DNA of 64,000 nucleotides from Xanthomonas dyei (GCF_002939865.1 NZ_MDEE01000023.1:18421-82420); one strand, 5' to 3'; shown: positions 27,338 to 38,301, counted from the stretch's first letter. Notes: generated by a model not told the origin, from the sequence alone. Made by a program: numbers and translations.

Positions 27338-28132
27338 TCACCAAAGGTCGTAGGGGAATGCAGCCAGCAAGCCGGCCTGCAGTGTTTCCAGATCGAACGC
27401 GCCGTTGCCGCCCAGCGTCAGACACTCTTCGATGTTGTTGCCCGAGTGCCACTGCGTGCGTCCGGTGCCGTAGTAGTAATCGTCGTATTTGAAGCGGTCT
27501 TCGCCGTTGCCCCAGTCCAGATACACCGCCGGAATGCCATAGGCTTCGGCAAGAATCAGGCCGTGCAGCGAGCTGCTCACCACCAGCTCGGCACCCAGCA
27601 GCTGGCTCATGAAGGTTGCCGGCTTGACGTTGGGAAACACCAGGTAATCTGTGTACGCGCTGTACTTTTCCACCGGTTCGTTAAAGTGCGGCACGATGGC
27701 GAACGGACGCTTTTCGACCGTGCCCAGTGCCTCGGCAGGGAAAAACATCGGCGTCAGCAGACCTGGGTCGCCATAGACTTCCGGCACTGCGATGCCACGG
27801 TCCAGCAGAAATTGACGGGTCTTGGGCCCACGCACCGCCCGCACATCGAGCGTGCCAAAGGTGTTGCGCTCGGCTGGAATCTTGCCATTGATGCCGCTGC
27901 CCCAGACGGTGTCGCCATCTTTGGCGAAGTGCAGCACCGAGCCGATCGCGATCAGCTTCTTGCTGAGATCGCGTTTCTCGATCAGGGTCTTGTCCTGCAG
28001 CGAAAGCACACAGGACACGATCACCTTGGACAGATGATCCCCCATGTTGACGCCAGCGTTCTTCGGCTGCCACCAGAACAATGCGCGACGTTCTGCGTGT
28101 TCTATCCACTTCTGCAGCAAAGCGTTGGCCAT
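27338..28132 (-). CDS. gumL: GumL, ketal pyruvyltransferase
   Basis: Transfers pyruvate from phosphoenolpyruvate to the outer mannose of the xanthan side chain. The 264-residue polysaccharide-pyruvyl-transferase family protein has NAGVNMGDHLSKVIV near the start, VWGSGING, RGPKTRQFLLDRG, YGDPGLLTPMFF and SSSLHGLILAEAYGIP, all typical of the fold. No signal peptide is present, which fits action on the lipid-linked unit in the cytoplasm. It lies 41 bp after gumK and four bases before gumM. Confidence 0.96.
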   Translation of the reverse strand: MANALLQKWIEHAERRALFWWQPKNAGVNMGDHLSKVIVSCVLSLQDKTLIEKRDLSKKLIAIGSVLHFAKDGDTVWGSGINGKIPAERNTFGTLDVRAVRGPKTRQFLLDRGIAVPEVYGDPGLLTPMFFPAEALGTVEKRPFAIVPHFNEPVEKYSAYTDYLVFPNVKPATFMSQLLGAELVVSSSLHGLILAEAYGIPAVYLDWGNGEDRFKYDDYYYGTGRTQWHSGNNIEECLTLGGNGAFDLETLQAGLLAAFPYDLW

Positions 28133-28173
28133 AAAGAGGGGTCTCCTGTCTCAAACGTATGAGGTGCGCTGCA

Positions 28174-29379
28174 TCAATGCGAGAGCGCGGCCTCCGAGGA
28201 AGCACGCGCGGCTGCGCCGATGTGCTGCGGATACAAACGGGTTTCCGGATACGCGGCCGGATCCAGCACACGGTCGGTAGTGTCGGACCAGTTCAAACAT
28301 TGGCGGTAACGTACATGCGGCGCGTCCAGCGCCTGCCCGATTGCAGCGACGATCGAATCGGCGTTGCCGGGCGTGTAACCAAAGCGCGACTGCCGATACG
28401 GCCCGACAACTGCATTCGGACACACCGCAGGCAAGCCGAAAAAGTCGTATTGCAACAGCTTCATCGAGCTATCGGCCAGATACACCGGCACCTGCTCCGA
28501 CGCATACGGCGCGATGCCGAACCGCGCGTGCTTGATGTAGCCGATCGTCTCGACGTGCTTCATTTCACCATAGACGACGACGTTATCGCCATAGCCAGGG
28601 TGGCGGCCCATGCCCGACCCGATCACATGAAACGTGACCTGCGGAAACGCCTTGCTGGCAACGACGAAGAATTCCGGATCGAACAACATCGACCCTACCG
28701 CCACCGCATGGATTCCTTCGCCGTACGGCGATGGGTCGCCCAGCTGATCCAGGTTGTGATCCACGCCATGCCCGACGTGATAGACGTTATCGCGGCTTGC
28801 GATCTCTTCGGCCATGGCCGGCGACACCAGCGCGATGACGTCCAGGGTGGGCGCAACCCGGTCGAACTCGCGTTCGATATAGGAGGCGACGTTGATGGTG
28901 CTCAATCCATCAGAAGCGCGATACACCAGCTTTGCACTGGGATTGGTGCGCTTGGCCAGTTCGATAAAAGCCACGGCAATGCCACTTTCGAACACGATGA
29001 CATCCGCTTCGCGCATCCAGTCCAGCAGTTGCTTCGGCGGATGTGCGGCATACCAGCGGAACATCGCATCTTCGACAGACTGCAGCCACGCCCGGCGCGT
29101 ATTGAACGGATGCACCGTGGTGCGCCAGAGATAGCACTCCACGCCCTTGTGCGACACCACGGTATTGGCGGTGTCATCCAGCGGCAGCCGCATATCGCCC
29201 TTCATCCGCGACAGGCGGCTGTAACGCAGCGAAAAAAATCGCGTCGTCCCGCGCAGCGCAAGCTGATCGGTGATGAAGTGGATGTTGGCGCGGCGCGGCG
29301 TGCGGTAATCGTGTGCGGACAAGACCAGATAGCAAGGCCGGCGAATGCCGGAAGCAGCGGCGGCGGGTGTTTCGCTCAT
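28174..29379 (-). CDS. gumK: GumK, beta-1,2-glucuronosyltransferase (GT70)
   Basis: Adds glucuronic acid from UDP-GlcA to the inner mannose of the lipid-linked trisaccharide at the inner membrane. 401 residues, GT-B fold. The catalytic Asp of the family is present as Asp157 in [10 protein letters not shown], matching the known numbering of Xanthomonas GumK. The donor-binding region includes [13 protein letters not shown] and [18 protein letters not shown]. The start ATG at 29379 follows a 64-bp gap after gumJ. Such a gap is larger than at most gum junctions and might hold an internal promoter. Confidence 0.97.
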   Translation of the reverse strand: MSETPAAAASGIRRPCYLVLSAHDYRTPRRANIHFITDQLALRGTTRFFSLRYSRLSRMKGDMRLPLDDTANTVVSHKGVECYLWRTTVHPFNTRRAWLQSVEDAMFRWYAAHPPKQLLDWMREADVIVFESGIAVAFIELAKRTNPSAKLVYRASDGLSTINVASYIEREFDRVAPTLDVIALVSPAMAEEIASRDNVYHVGHGVDHNLDQLGDPSPYGEGIHAVAVGSMLFDPEFFVVASKAFPQVTFHVIGSGMGRHPGYGDNVVVYGEMKHVETIGYIKHARFGIAPYASEQVPVYLADSSMKLLQYDFFGLPAVCPNAVVGPYRQSRFGYTPGNADSIVAAIGQALDAPHVRYRQCLNWSDTTDRVLDPAAYPETRLYPQHIGAAARASSEAALSH

Positions 29380-29443
29380 GGGCCGTGTCCTATGAATGAG
29401 TGGAAGAAAGAATGCCCGAATGCAGGCGAAGACGATGTCGATC

Positions 29444-30949
29444 TCATCGACGTGCCTTGGCCTGACTCAGCAACTTGCGGATGTTGACGATGGAGATCAC
29501 GTCGCGACGGAACGACGGCCAGATACCCAGCATCAGCAGGCACACTGCAGCCATCGCCGCTGCGCCTGCGGCCAATTGCTGCCATAGCGGACCGCCGGCG
29601 GTAATCGAGGCGTAATACGCACAGACGCCGGCAACGCCGTACGCCACCATCGCGCGTACCGCATTGGTGAACAGCACACCCACCGGCGTATCGGAAATCT
29701 TGCCGACCCAGATCAGCGACATCGGCCAGGTCACCAGCAACCCGAACGAATAGCCGATGGCGACCCCCATCGCACCCCAGCGCGAACCGACGAAGATGCA
29801 GGCGATCAGCACGATGCGGCTGACCAGCGAGAACAACAATTGCTCGCGCATCAGCCCGCGCGCCAGGAACACCCAATACGTGGCGTAGGACGCAGTCTGG
29901 AAAATACCGCCCAGCGCGAGCACCTGGAACAAAGGCACTGCCTCGCGCCATTGTTCGCCCAGCACCAGCACGATCAACGGCATCGCCACCGCACACGCGA
30001 ACGAGAACAGCGCCACGATCAGGTGCACCATCACCGTCTGCCCGCGCAGCAGGAACGCGCTGAAGCGCTCGCGGTCGTCCTGCAACTGCGACAGCACCGG
30101 CAACGCCACGCTGGTCGCCGGTGCATTGATCTGGTTCAACGGCATCATCAACAGCTGGAACGCGCGGTTGTACAGACCCAACGCATCGGGCCCGGTGCGC
30201 CAGCCGATGATCACCTGCCCCACATTGCGGCTGGCGTAGCCCAGCAACTGCGCGGCCATCAGGTTCCAGCCGAAGCTCATGAAATCGCGCATCGGTGCCT
30301 CGCGCCGATAGCCTCCGGGCAGCCAACGTGCGCAGCTGCCCGCGATCACCAGGTTGACCACCGCCTGCACCACCTGCTGTACCACTAATGCCCAATAGCC
30401 CCAGCCCAGCAGCGCAGCGGCGACGGCCGCGCCCAACCCCAGCACTTGCGAGCCCACATCGCTCAGCGCCACCTGCCCGAAGCGCAGCCCACGGCTCAGA
30501 TGCGCGCGGTACTGCGTGGTCATGCCGTTGATCAGGAACGTCACCGCAAGCGCCTGCGAGATCGTGACCAGTGCCGGCTCTTTGTAGAAATTGGCGATCA
30601 CATGCGCCGAGGCGAACACCACCACCGACAGCACCAGACCGATACCGCTATTGATCCAGAACAGGTTGTCGCGCTGTTCGCGACTGACGTGTTTGGCCTG
30701 CACCGCGGCCGCCGACAAGCCGAAATCGCGCAGGATTTCGGCTGCACCGACAATCGCGGTGACCATCGCCATCAACCCGTAGTCGTAGGGCGTCAGCAAC
30801 CGCGCCAGCAGGATGATGCCGCCGAACTGCACGACCATCTTGGCCGACTGGCCCAGCATGGTCACCGCTGCTCCGCCGGCAGCGCGCGCGCCGAGGCTGC
30901 GTTGCGGCGGCGGTGTGGGAGAGGACGTCGTGGGGGTTTCTGCGGTCAC
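29444..30949 (-). CDS. gumJ: GumJ, Wzx-type lipid-linked repeat-unit flippase
   Basis: Translocates the completed undecaprenyl-linked pentasaccharide across the inner membrane. The 501-residue MOP/MATE-like polysaccharide flippase has about 12-14 hydrophobic segments. The family start [37 protein letters not shown] is followed by the conserved [25 protein letters not shown] region. The GTG start at 30949 overlaps the gumI stop by four bases (GTGA). A longer reading to 31174 would run deep into gumI and is rejected. Confidence 0.95.
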   Translation of the reverse strand: MTAETPTTSSPTPPPQRSLGARAAGGAAVTMLGQSAKMVVQFGGIILLARLLTPYDYGLMAMVTAIVGAAEILRDFGLSAAAVQAKHVSREQRDNLFWINSGIGLVLSVVVFASAHVIANFYKEPALVTISQALAVTFLINGMTTQYRAHLSRGLRFGQVALSDVGSQVLGLGAAVAAALLGWGYWALVVQQVVQAVVNLVIAGSCARWLPGGYRREAPMRDFMSFGWNLMAAQLLGYASRNVGQVIIGWRTGPDALGLYNRAFQLLMMPLNQINAPATSVALPVLSQLQDDRERFSAFLLRGQTVMVHLIVALFSFACAVAMPLIVLVLGEQWREAVPLFQVLALGGIFQTASYATYWVFLARGLMREQLLFSLVSRIVLIACIFVGSRWGAMGVAIGYSFGLLVTWPMSLIWVGKISDTPVGVLFTNAVRAMVAYGVAGVCAYYASITAGGPLWQQLAAGAAAMAAVCLLMLGIWPSFRRDVISIVNIRKLLSQAKARR

Positions 30950-31995
30950 AGCGCGGCGTCTCCATCCTTGCCCAGCGCTTCGAGGTAGGTGCGGTAGTGC
31001 AGCTGCCCGATGCGTGGCCAATCGCGTTGCGACAGATCCGGCGCCGGCCCGCGCGGCGCAGCGCGCACCGTGTCGAGCATGCCGGTCAACAGCGCCGCGT
31101 CGAATTCGCCTTCGTACAGAAACACCCAGCCCGGCCCCACTTCTTCGGCAATCGCCGCATTGGATTCGCTCCACGGCGCCAGCACCGGGCGCGCCAACGA
31201 CAATGCGAGCAGTAACGTGCCGGAGTTATGCATCTGCCGGTACGGCAACACCACCAGCTCGGCCTCGCTGACTTCGCGTGCCAGCACCGGCTCCTCGACA
31301 TAGGCGAGCAATGCGCTGATGCGCGGATCCTGCGCACTGGCCTCTTCCACCAGCGTGCGCATCTGCGGCGTGGCCGGGTTACCGACGATGCGTAAATTCA
31401 CGCGTGGGTCGCTGACCTCGTGCATGACCTCCAGCAGCGTTTCCACGCCCTTGTACGGACGAATCAGCCCGAAGTGCAGCAGCCGCCCTGGCACCGTGGT
31501 GCCTTGCGGCATCGTCGCGAACCAGTCGCGGTAGTGACCATGCAGGATGGTGTCGGTAAACGGCGGGCGCACCGGCGTGGTGGCGTTGATGCGGATCCAG
31601 CGGCGCGTCAGGCGATCGGTCCAGCGCAGCAGGCTGCGCTCGCGCCAACCGCGATCTTCGTGCGGGGCCAGGTTATGCAAGGTGCGCACCACCGGCGTGC
31701 CGGTGACCTGCAACTTCAGCAGCAACAATGCCGCGCAAACCTGCTTGGCCAACGTGCCCACCGCGCTGGGATGGCGCAGCAGGTATTCGGGCCAGTGCAG
31801 ATGCAGCACGTCGTAGCGCGACAGCAAGGCATCGCGCATCGAGAAGAAACGTGGCTGCACCGCGTCAGGCAACGCGTCGTAAAGCTGGGTCAGATACGGG
31901 TTGGTGCTGGCGTTGGGTTTTTCGGTGGAGAACAACACCGTGACCTGCGGCTTGGCCGCCGCACGTGCCATCGACGCCGATGCAAGCGCGCTCAT
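30946..31995 (-). CDS. gumI: GumI, beta-1,4-mannosyltransferase (outer mannose, GT94)
   Basis: Adds the terminal mannose to the xanthan repeat unit. The 349-residue GT-B enzyme shows VLHLHWPEYLLRHP, RTLHNLAPHED, LLHFGLIRPYKGVETLLEVM (the hinge and nucleotide-side strand) and LVVLPYRQMHNSGTLLLALSLARPVLAP, a GT4-like donor site. The start codon overlaps the gumH stop by ATGA, and the stop overlaps gumJ, giving a tightly coupled H-I-J block. No signal or membrane span is seen; it likely works at the membrane surface. Confidence 0.95.
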   Translation of the reverse strand: MSALASASMARAAAKPQVTVLFSTEKPNASTNPYLTQLYDALPDAVQPRFFSMRDALLSRYDVLHLHWPEYLLRHPSAVGTLAKQVCAALLLLKLQVTGTPVVRTLHNLAPHEDRGWRERSLLRWTDRLTRRWIRINATTPVRPPFTDTILHGHYRDWFATMPQGTTVPGRLLHFGLIRPYKGVETLLEVMHEVSDPRVNLRIVGNPATPQMRTLVEEASAQDPRISALLAYVEEPVLAREVSEAELVVLPYRQMHNSGTLLLALSLARPVLAPWSESNAAIAEEVGPGWVFLYEGEFDAALLTGMLDTVRAAPRGPAPDLSQRDWPRIGQLHYRTYLEALGKDGDAAL

Positions 31996-33134
31996 CGCAG
32001 CGTCTCCTGCGGGCGCGGGGTGCCCAGGGCACTGTGGTACTCGTCGATATAGCGCCCCACCACATGCTTCCAGTCGTAGCGGCTCACGTAGGCCATCGAC
32101 GCCGCACGACGCGCTACAAAGTCGCCATCGGCTGTCAGCGCGAGCGCCTGCACCTGGTCGGCCGCCGCTTCGATCCTGTCGCGGTTGACGATCACACCCT
32201 GCCCCGACTCGCTGGCCAGCCGCACGAACGGCGGAATATCGCTGAGGATGGGAATCAGGCCCGCGCTCATCGCCTCCACCGCGGCAATGCCAAAGCCTTC
32301 ATGGCGCGACAGGCAGACGAAAAACTGCGCCTGCTGCATCAAGGCGCGCAGCTGCTCCTGCGACGGCGACATGCTCAGCTGCACTTTGTCCTGCAACCCG
32401 CGCTCGGCAATCGCCTTGCGCAGGTCGGCTTCGTTCAAATCGTATTGGCGGCCGGCGATGATCAGCTGCCAGTGCGGATCGCGCGTGAGCATCGCCTTCA
32501 GCAGCTCCAGCGTCTCGATCAGCCCCTTGTTGACCGACCAGCGCCCGAAGTACAGCAGTGTCCGACCCGCAGTGGCCGCACCCTGCCCCGCGTACTTCTC
32601 CACGTCCACGCCGTTTTCGATCACCCGCAAGCGTGCCGGCGACACCACCTTGGCAAATAGATCGCCATCGTTTTCGCTGGTTGCGATCACCCGCGAATAC
32701 GCCAACGCCGAGGTGCGCGTGAGTGTCTGGAACCACAGCTGCTTCATGCGCGACGCATACGCAGTGTGGAAGAACCCGCCATGCGTGGACACCACCATCG
32801 GCTTGCCGTGCAGCGGTTTGGTCAAGGCCAGATAGTCGTAGAAAAAATCGATCCCGTGCAGATGCACCACATCGGCCGAACCAATCGCGCCCAGCACCGA
32901 CGGCGCAAGCGGATAGCGCGACGAACCGCGATAGCCGATCCGCCGGATCGGCAGACCTTGATGGGTCTCCTGCGGCGCAAGCTGCGCACCCGGATCGGTG
33001 AACACCCGATCCAGCGTCACCACTTCCACCGTGTCGGCGCTGTTGGCCTGATGCTGGCGGGCAACATTGAGAACGACTTCTTCCATGCCCCCGATCGAGG
33101 GGTGGAATTGGCGGACGACATGCACCACTTTCAT
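31992..33134 (-). CDS. gumH: GumH, alpha-1,3-mannosyltransferase (inner mannose, GT4)
   Basis: Adds the first mannose, from GDP-mannose, to the cellobiose-PP-undecaprenol. 380 residues. The N-terminal acceptor domain starts MKVVHVVRQFHPSIGGMEEVVLN. The donor domain has LLYFGRWSVNKGLIETLELL and the GT4 EX7E motif in LSRHEGFGIAAVEAMSAGLIPILSD. Structure and length are typical of AceA-like mannosyltransferases. The gumG stop lies 67 bp upstream. The ATG at 33134 is the first sensible start. Confidence 0.96.
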   Translation of the reverse strand: MKVVHVVRQFHPSIGGMEEVVLNVARQHQANSADTVEVVTLDRVFTDPGAQLAPQETHQGLPIRRIGYRGSSRYPLAPSVLGAIGSADVVHLHGIDFFYDYLALTKPLHGKPMVVSTHGGFFHTAYASRMKQLWFQTLTRTSALAYSRVIATSENDGDLFAKVVSPARLRVIENGVDVEKYAGQGAATAGRTLLYFGRWSVNKGLIETLELLKAMLTRDPHWQLIIAGRQYDLNEADLRKAIAERGLQDKVQLSMSPSQEQLRALMQQAQFFVCLSRHEGFGIAAVEAMSAGLIPILSDIPPFVRLASESGQGVIVNRDRIEAAADQVQALALTADGDFVARRAASMAYVSRYDWKHVVGRYIDEYHSALGTPRPQETLR

Positions 33135-33201
33135 TACGCCAATCTCCTGTGCCAGTGACGCGCACGCATGTGCCGCGACAGCTGATGATTCTTGAACTGC
33201 G

Positions 33202-34290
33202 TCATTGACTCTTCAACCCCAACATCCAAGGCGCGCTACGCACCAGCACTGCACGCATCGGCACCGCGCAGGCGATCGCAAATGCGCTGAGCCCCATCGC
33301 CCACATTGGGGTGCCGATGAGGCCGCGATCGACGACCCCGGTGCGCGCAACCACGCTGGTGACCACCAGGAACACCAGCGTATGCGTGCACAGAATCAGC
33401 AAGGTGTTGGTGCCGATCCACTGCACCCACTGCCAGTGCCGGACGAAATACGCGAGGCATAGCGTCATCGCGGTCCCCAACAGACTCACCACCAGGAACA
33501 GCGCAGCCGATTGGCCGAACAGCAGGTTGTTCACGTCCACCTGCCCGTTCGCACCGGCCAGCAGCCACCATACCGCTGCGACGACAGGCAGCGCCAACGC
33601 CCACACCCATGCCGAAAGCGCGCGCAGCGCATCGGCAAAGCGCGACAGCCAGCCACCCACCGCGATGAAGAACAAGGCAATCGGCAACACGTCCAGCGCA
33701 AGCGGCAAGCGCAGCTGCAACGAGGGAAACAATGCCGCCCATGCCAGGGCGATCGGCACGCTAAGCGCCGCTACCACCGTCGTGCTCAAACGTGCACGCA
33801 ATGCGATGTAGGTCAGCGTTGTGACAAACAACGCCGGTAGAAACCACAACGCCGGCAGCACGTAGAGGCGCGTGCCGTTGGCCCAGACCACACCGAGGAG
33901 CGGGTCCCACCACGCCCGCGCACCGGGCTGCTGGAACGCATGATTGAGCACGGCCGTCAGCAGCCATAGCCCGTACGCCACCAGGAAAAACGCCAGGTAC
34001 GGCACCAGCAACGTCCGCGCCAGCTTTTTCACCGTCGACACATTCAACCCGCGACGTCCGAAGCGCTCGCCGACCCAGCCGGAAAGCACGAAAAACAACG
34101 GCACATGGAAGCTGTAGGCGAACAGTTTGTAGGCTGGCGGCATGCCGCTCGCGTGCCCCAGCACCACCAGCACGATAGCCAGCGCCTTTGCCGCATCGAT
34201 CTGCCAATCGCGGGCCATTGCCGGCGCGCGACCAGCGGTTACCACGGTCTTGTCGTGCCCTGCTTGCTGCGGATAAGGCGCAGTCGTCAT
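33202..34290 (-). CDS. gumG: GumG, xanthan mannose O-acetyltransferase
   Basis: Integral membrane acyltransferase_3 protein that acetylates mainly the outer mannose. 362 residues, about ten hydrophobic segments. It starts near DWQIDAAKALAIVLVVLGHASGMPPAYKLFAYSFHVPLFFVLSGW, with the conserved His of the family in VLGHA and the SFHVPLFF region. It is a tandem paralogue of gumF with exactly the same length. The ATG at 34290 is chosen; upstream in-frame sequence would overlap gumF. The gumF stop is 13 bp upstream. Confidence 0.95.
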   Translation of the reverse strand: MTTAPYPQQAGHDKTVVTAGRAPAMARDWQIDAAKALAIVLVVLGHASGMPPAYKLFAYSFHVPLFFVLSGWVGERFGRRGLNVSTVKKLARTLLVPYLAFFLVAYGLWLLTAVLNHAFQQPGARAWWDPLLGVVWANGTRLYVLPALWFLPALFVTTLTYIALRARLSTTVVAALSVPIALAWAALFPSLQLRLPLALDVLPIALFFIAVGGWLSRFADALRALSAWVWALALPVVAAVWWLLAGANGQVDVNNLLFGQSAALFLVVSLLGTAMTLCLAYFVRHWQWVQWIGTNTLLILCTHTLVFLVVTSVVARTGVVDRGLIGTPMWAMGLSAFAIACAVPMRAVLVRSAPWMLGLKSQ

Positions 34291-34303
34291 GTCGCGACAC
34301 CGG

Positions 34304-35392
34304 TCATGCCGCCACCGTGCGCGCACCCAGGGTCCAGGGGGCAAAACGCATCAACACCCAGCGCATCGGCACGCAGGCAGCCAGCGCGAAGACGGTCACG
34401 AAGACCGCCCAACCCAGACCCGGCCGCCCTGCACCGAATCCACCCGCCACCGCGGCAACGCCGGACAGCACGAAGAACACCAGCATATGCGTGCACAGGA
34501 TCAGCAAGGTATTGCGGCCGATCCACTGTACCCAGCCCCAGCTCTGCACCAGCCGCGCCGCACAGATCACCATCAACGACCCCAGCACCGCACTGAGCAG
34601 GAACACGGCATGGTCTCGGCCGAAGCCGAGCATGTTGACGTCGATACGTCCGTTACGTTGCGCCAGCCACGCCACCGCAAGTGCCAATGCAACGCTCACC
34701 AACGCACTGACCGGCAACGAGGTCGGCAGACGCGGCGACACGTGAATCAACAGCGCGCCCAGCGCGTAGAAGCACAACGACACCGGTAGCACATCGAGCC
34801 CGAAAAAAAGCCTCACTCCCTGCGTCGGGAACCAGTTCATCCAGACCCACGCCAGCACCAATCCCGCCGCCGCAATCGCCAACGGCGGCAGCAAGCGGCG
34901 CAGCAATACGTAGCTCACCACAGTGACCAGCATCACCGGCAAAAACCACAGCGGCGGCTGCACATACAGGTCCGGACCGATCCCGGTAAACAGCGACACG
35001 ATCGGCTCCCACCACGGGTGACTTCCCCAGCGCGCGGCCTTCTCGCCGATATTGCGGGTCAGCAGCCAGTACGCGTAGCCCAGCAGATAGAACGTGACAT
35101 ACGGCAGCAGCAGACTGCGCGCCTGCTTGGTGATCGTCTGCGCCATGCTGGTAGTACGCGACGCATAGCCAGCGGCCAACCAGCCAGACACCAAAAAGAA
35201 CAGCGGGACGTGAAAGCTGTATGCAAACAAGGTCATGTCATGCGGCACGCCCTTGGCATGGCAGAACACCACCAGCAAGATCGCGATTGCCTTGGCCGCA
35301 TCGATCCGCGGATCGCGCGCTTTCCCGCCGGCTGCGATCCGCACGCCCGCGTCAGGGACGACCGACGACGGCTCTGCCGCCGCCGCGCTCAT
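34304..35392 (-). CDS. gumF: GumF, xanthan mannose O-acetyltransferase
   Basis: Acetylates the inner mannose of the repeat unit; acetyl-CoA is the presumed donor. The 362-residue acyltransferase_3 protein has ten or so membrane segments. RIDAAKAIAILLVVFCHAKG supplies the conserved His, and FAYSFHVPLFFLVSGW is shared with GumG, as is the C-terminal WVQWIGRNTLLILCTHMLVF. The start overlaps the gumE stop as ATGA (35389-35392), so the longer frame to 35524 is rejected. Both acetylases look intact. Confidence 0.95.
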   Translation of the reverse strand: MSAAAAEPSSVVPDAGVRIAAGGKARDPRIDAAKAIAILLVVFCHAKGVPHDMTLFAYSFHVPLFFLVSGWLAAGYASRTTSMAQTITKQARSLLLPYVTFYLLGYAYWLLTRNIGEKAARWGSHPWWEPIVSLFTGIGPDLYVQPPLWFLPVMLVTVVSYVLLRRLLPPLAIAAAGLVLAWVWMNWFPTQGVRLFFGLDVLPVSLCFYALGALLIHVSPRLPTSLPVSALVSVALALAVAWLAQRNGRIDVNMLGFGRDHAVFLLSAVLGSLMVICAARLVQSWGWVQWIGRNTLLILCTHMLVFFVLSGVAAVAGGFGAGRPGLGWAVFVTVFALAACVPMRWVLMRFAPWTLGARTVAA

Positions 35393-36696
35393 CGCCCCGC
35401 TCCCGCAGGCAATGGCAACTGCGCGCCATCCACCGTTGGATCGTCCTTGATCGAAGCAATGGAAACGGCCGACGCAGACCAGGTCGGGCGCATATGCCAC
35501 AGGCAGCCGCACACGAACCACCACAGCGCCGAGGTCTTGATCGAAAAGTAGCCGTTGGACACCAACAGGCTCAGCGCAAACGCGAAGATGGCCAGGTTCT
35601 TGAACAACTGGCCTTCCTTGCTCGGCATCAGCAACAGGAACGAATACGACAACAGGAATGCCAGCACCCCGACGATCGACTGCGACGCGATGAAGTACGA
35701 AATGCCGCTATCGAAGTAACGGTAGGCCTGCGCAAAATCCAGCCCCAGCCATGACTCGAAAGACAGGTTGTTCATCGAGTAAACGGTGAAGAATATTCGG
35801 CCCATGGTGGTGTCCTGGTAGGCCGTGATTCCGGTCATCCACACCAGTAGCCACGCACTCATGATTACCAGCAAGAAGACCAAAAACGCCAAGCGCTGAT
35901 CCATGCGTTTCAAAAGTGGCGTCAGCAACACCATCAGCACGCAGGTGCCCGCCGCCAAGCGTCCATCCGAGGCGACGATCATGAAACCGATCAAGCCCAC
36001 CGACAGGACCAGCGCCGCCGGCCGCATCCAGCGCCAGAACACCAGCACGATGGCGGTAAAGAAGCAGATGTAGTTACCCATCGTCACCGGCTCGATGAAC
36101 ATCGAGGAGGCACGCGGGAGATTGGACCCTGGCAGGAAGTTACGTTCGCCCGGCCGCGTGGCGCTGACGAACAAATTGCTGTCTTCGTTCCAGAACCCTT
36201 CGGCGCTCATGCCGCGCGCGTTGACGAAGAAGCTCTTCGGATTGACCAGGTCGCCATAGGCGCTTGGCATTGCCAGCTCGAAGGCGGCAACCAGCGAGAC
36301 GATGATGGTCATGCGGATGAACAACTTGGGCACCGACCCGGTATAGGCAGAGCCCAGCACCACAAAGGCGAACACCACCAGGGCATCGCGGAAGAATTTA
36401 GGATCGATCTGCCAGTTCACCAGGAACCGCACGAACATCAGCAGGACGATCAATCCAAGCCCACTGACGATCAATGCAATGCGCTGACGGCTCAGCGAGC
36501 CCAGGCCCAGCACGAAGCAGGCCGCGTAGACGATGAATTCGACGGCGTAGGTGATCACCGGGCGCACGGCGAACACGTTCGCATTGATCAGTGCCAGCAC
36601 CAGGTTGTAGCCCACGCCGACCAGCAACGTCAGTTCGATCAGCAGGTTATGCCAGCGAACGCGGGTTTCCTCGCTCATTCGGATCAGCATAGACAT
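35389..36696 (-). CDS. gumE: GumE, xanthan polymerase (Wzy type)
   Basis: Polymerises the flipped pentasaccharide units in the periplasm. 435 residues, about 11-12 membrane segments, with a large periplasmic loop in the middle (roughly residues 150-190, around GDLVNPKSFFVNARGMSAEGFWNEDS). It shows low similarity to other Wzy proteins, as usual for this family; identity rests on length, topology and position between gumD and gumF. Three nearby ATGs (36696, 36690 and 36678) are possible starts. AGGCAGGC precedes the first. Confidence 0.93.
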   Translation of the reverse strand: MSMLIRMSEETRVRWHNLLIELTLLVGVGYNLVLALINANVFAVRPVITYAVEFIVYAACFVLGLGSLSRQRIALIVSGLGLIVLLMFVRFLVNWQIDPKFFRDALVVFAFVVLGSAYTGSVPKLFIRMTIIVSLVAAFELAMPSAYGDLVNPKSFFVNARGMSAEGFWNEDSNLFVSATRPGERNFLPGSNLPRASSMFIEPVTMGNYICFFTAIVLVFWRWMRPAALVLSVGLIGFMIVASDGRLAAGTCVLMVLLTPLLKRMDQRLAFLVFLLVIMSAWLLVWMTGITAYQDTTMGRIFFTVYSMNNLSFESWLGLDFAQAYRYFDSGISYFIASQSIVGVLAFLLSYSFLLLMPSKEGQLFKNLAIFAFALSLLVSNGYFSIKTSALWWFVCGCLWHMRPTWSASAVSIASIKDDPTVDGAQLPLPAGAGR

Positions 36697-36772
36697 GCCT
36701 GCCTGAGAGGGGCGGCTGCACTGCAGCCGCCCGCGACGCCTGACGCGCCAGGTCGCACGCTCCCCGCCATCA

Positions 36773-38227
36773 TCAGTACGCGGTCTTCTGTCCGAACACG
36801 CGTACTGCCGTCAGCACGATGATGCGGATATCCAGCCACAGCGACCAACGACGGATGTAGTCCAGGTCGTACTGGATACGCTTCTTCATTGTCCGCAGCT
36901 CCGGGGTTTCGCCACGGAAACCATTGACCTGCGCCCAACCGGTGATGCCCGGCTTGACGTAGTGGCGCTGCATGTAATGGTTGATCAGCTTTTCGTAGTG
37001 CGTGTTGTGCTGCGCGGCGTGCGGGCGCGGGCCCACGATCGACATGCTGCCCGCCAGCACATTGAAGATCTGCGGCAACTCATCCAGGCTGCTGCGACGC
37101 AGGAACGCACCGAATCGGGTGATGCGGGTATCGTTCTTGGTGGCCTGCTGGATGGTGCTGCCATGGTCGTCATGCACGCGCATCGAGCGGAACTTGAACA
37201 TGTAGAACTCGCGACCGCCCAGGCCGTGACGACGCTGGCGGAAGAACACCGGGCCCGGCGAGCTCATCTTGACACCCACGGCAATCGCAGCCATCAGCGG
37301 CCACAGACCCATCAGCGCGATCACAGCCAGGATCTTGTCCTGCAGCGCCTTGGCAACCACGAAGTAATTGTCGCGATCCACACCGCCCTGACGCAGGTTG
37401 ATCACCGGCGTATTGCCGATCTGCTCACCGGACTGGTTCAACAGACCGAAGTCGAACAGGTCGGGCACCAGCTTCACGTTGATCGGGTAACGGTCCAGAC
37501 GCTGCAGCAGCTGCTTGATATGGTCGCGCTCGCCCAGCGGCAGCGAAATCCACACCTGTTCGACCTGATTTTCCTTCAGGTAATCGATCAACGCATCCGG
37601 CTCGCCCAGGCACGGCAGCGACTGGCGCTGTTCGGTCACGGCGATGTCGTACGGCGTGCGGAAATAGCCGACCAGATTCATGCCGACCCACGGATTGCGG
37701 CTCAGGTAGTGATTGATCTTCATCACCGGATGGCGCAGGCCGACCACCACCACGCGCTGGACGTCCACGCCCTGCGCACGCAGGTGGTTCAGGAAGCCGC
37801 GCAGCAAGGTGCGTGCCGCCACCAGCGAAGCCAGGCCGCCGACGAACCACAGGCCGATCCAGCCGCGCGAGACCTGCTCTCCGACCTGCACGATCAGCGC
37901 ATGCACCGCAAACAACGCAAACACGCCGCCGAAGGCACCACCCAGCACCATCAACTCGCTCAACAGCCCGCGACCGCGCCAGCTGCGATACAGCGGGAAC
38001 AGCGCAAAACAGATCACCGAATACAACAGCGTCGTGGCGATTGCGACACGATACGGCGCCGCGGGCACCCAGGAACCGAACACGATGCGGTATGCGATCA
38101 GGCCCGAGACGACCACCATGGTCAGGTCGAACACGCGCAGTACCAAGTCGGCTGCCGCCGAGTACTTGGATAACAATCGCGGCGAGGATGTCGTGTACGT
38201 CGCGCTACTCAAGTCTGCCAAAAGCAT
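36773..38227 (-). CDS. gumD: GumD, undecaprenyl-phosphate glucose-1-phosphate transferase
   Basis: Initiating enzyme of xanthan assembly; it transfers glucose-1-phosphate from UDP-glucose to undecaprenyl phosphate. 484 residues. Four N-terminal hydrophobic segments are followed by a Rossmann-like middle ([18 protein letters not shown]) and a fifth hydrophobic segment ([20 protein letters not shown]). The catalytic domain has [48 protein letters not shown] and [15 protein letters not shown]. The ATG at 38227 has GGAGG upstream and gives the expected length. A structured 244-bp gap precedes it. Confidence 0.97.
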   Translation of the reverse strand: MLLADLSSATYTTSSPRLLSKYSAAADLVLRVFDLTMVVVSGLIAYRIVFGSWVPAAPYRVAIATTLLYSVICFALFPLYRSWRGRGLLSELMVLGGAFGGVFALFAVHALIVQVGEQVSRGWIGLWFVGGLASLVAARTLLRGFLNHLRAQGVDVQRVVVVGLRHPVMKINHYLSRNPWVGMNLVGYFRTPYDIAVTEQRQSLPCLGEPDALIDYLKENQVEQVWISLPLGERDHIKQLLQRLDRYPINVKLVPDLFDFGLLNQSGEQIGNTPVINLRQGGVDRDNYFVVAKALQDKILAVIALMGLWPLMAAIAVGVKMSSPGPVFFRQRRHGLGGREFYMFKFRSMRVHDDHGSTIQQATKNDTRITRFGAFLRRSSLDELPQIFNVLAGSMSIVGPRPHAAQHNTHYEKLINHYMQRHYVKPGITGWAQVNGFRGETPELRTMKKRIQYDLDYIRRWSLWLDIRIIVLTAVRVFGQKTAY

Positions 38228-38301
38228 GGGGATGTCCTCCAAACTCGATACGGCGCATGCGGGGGAACATACGAATCGCACGCGAGCTTTTAATCATCTC
38301 C

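Noticed and set aside
29444..31174. Longer gumJ start inside gumI
   Set aside because: It would add 75 residues of out-of-family Arg-rich sequence; the GTG at 30949 overlapping the gumI stop gives the expected protein.
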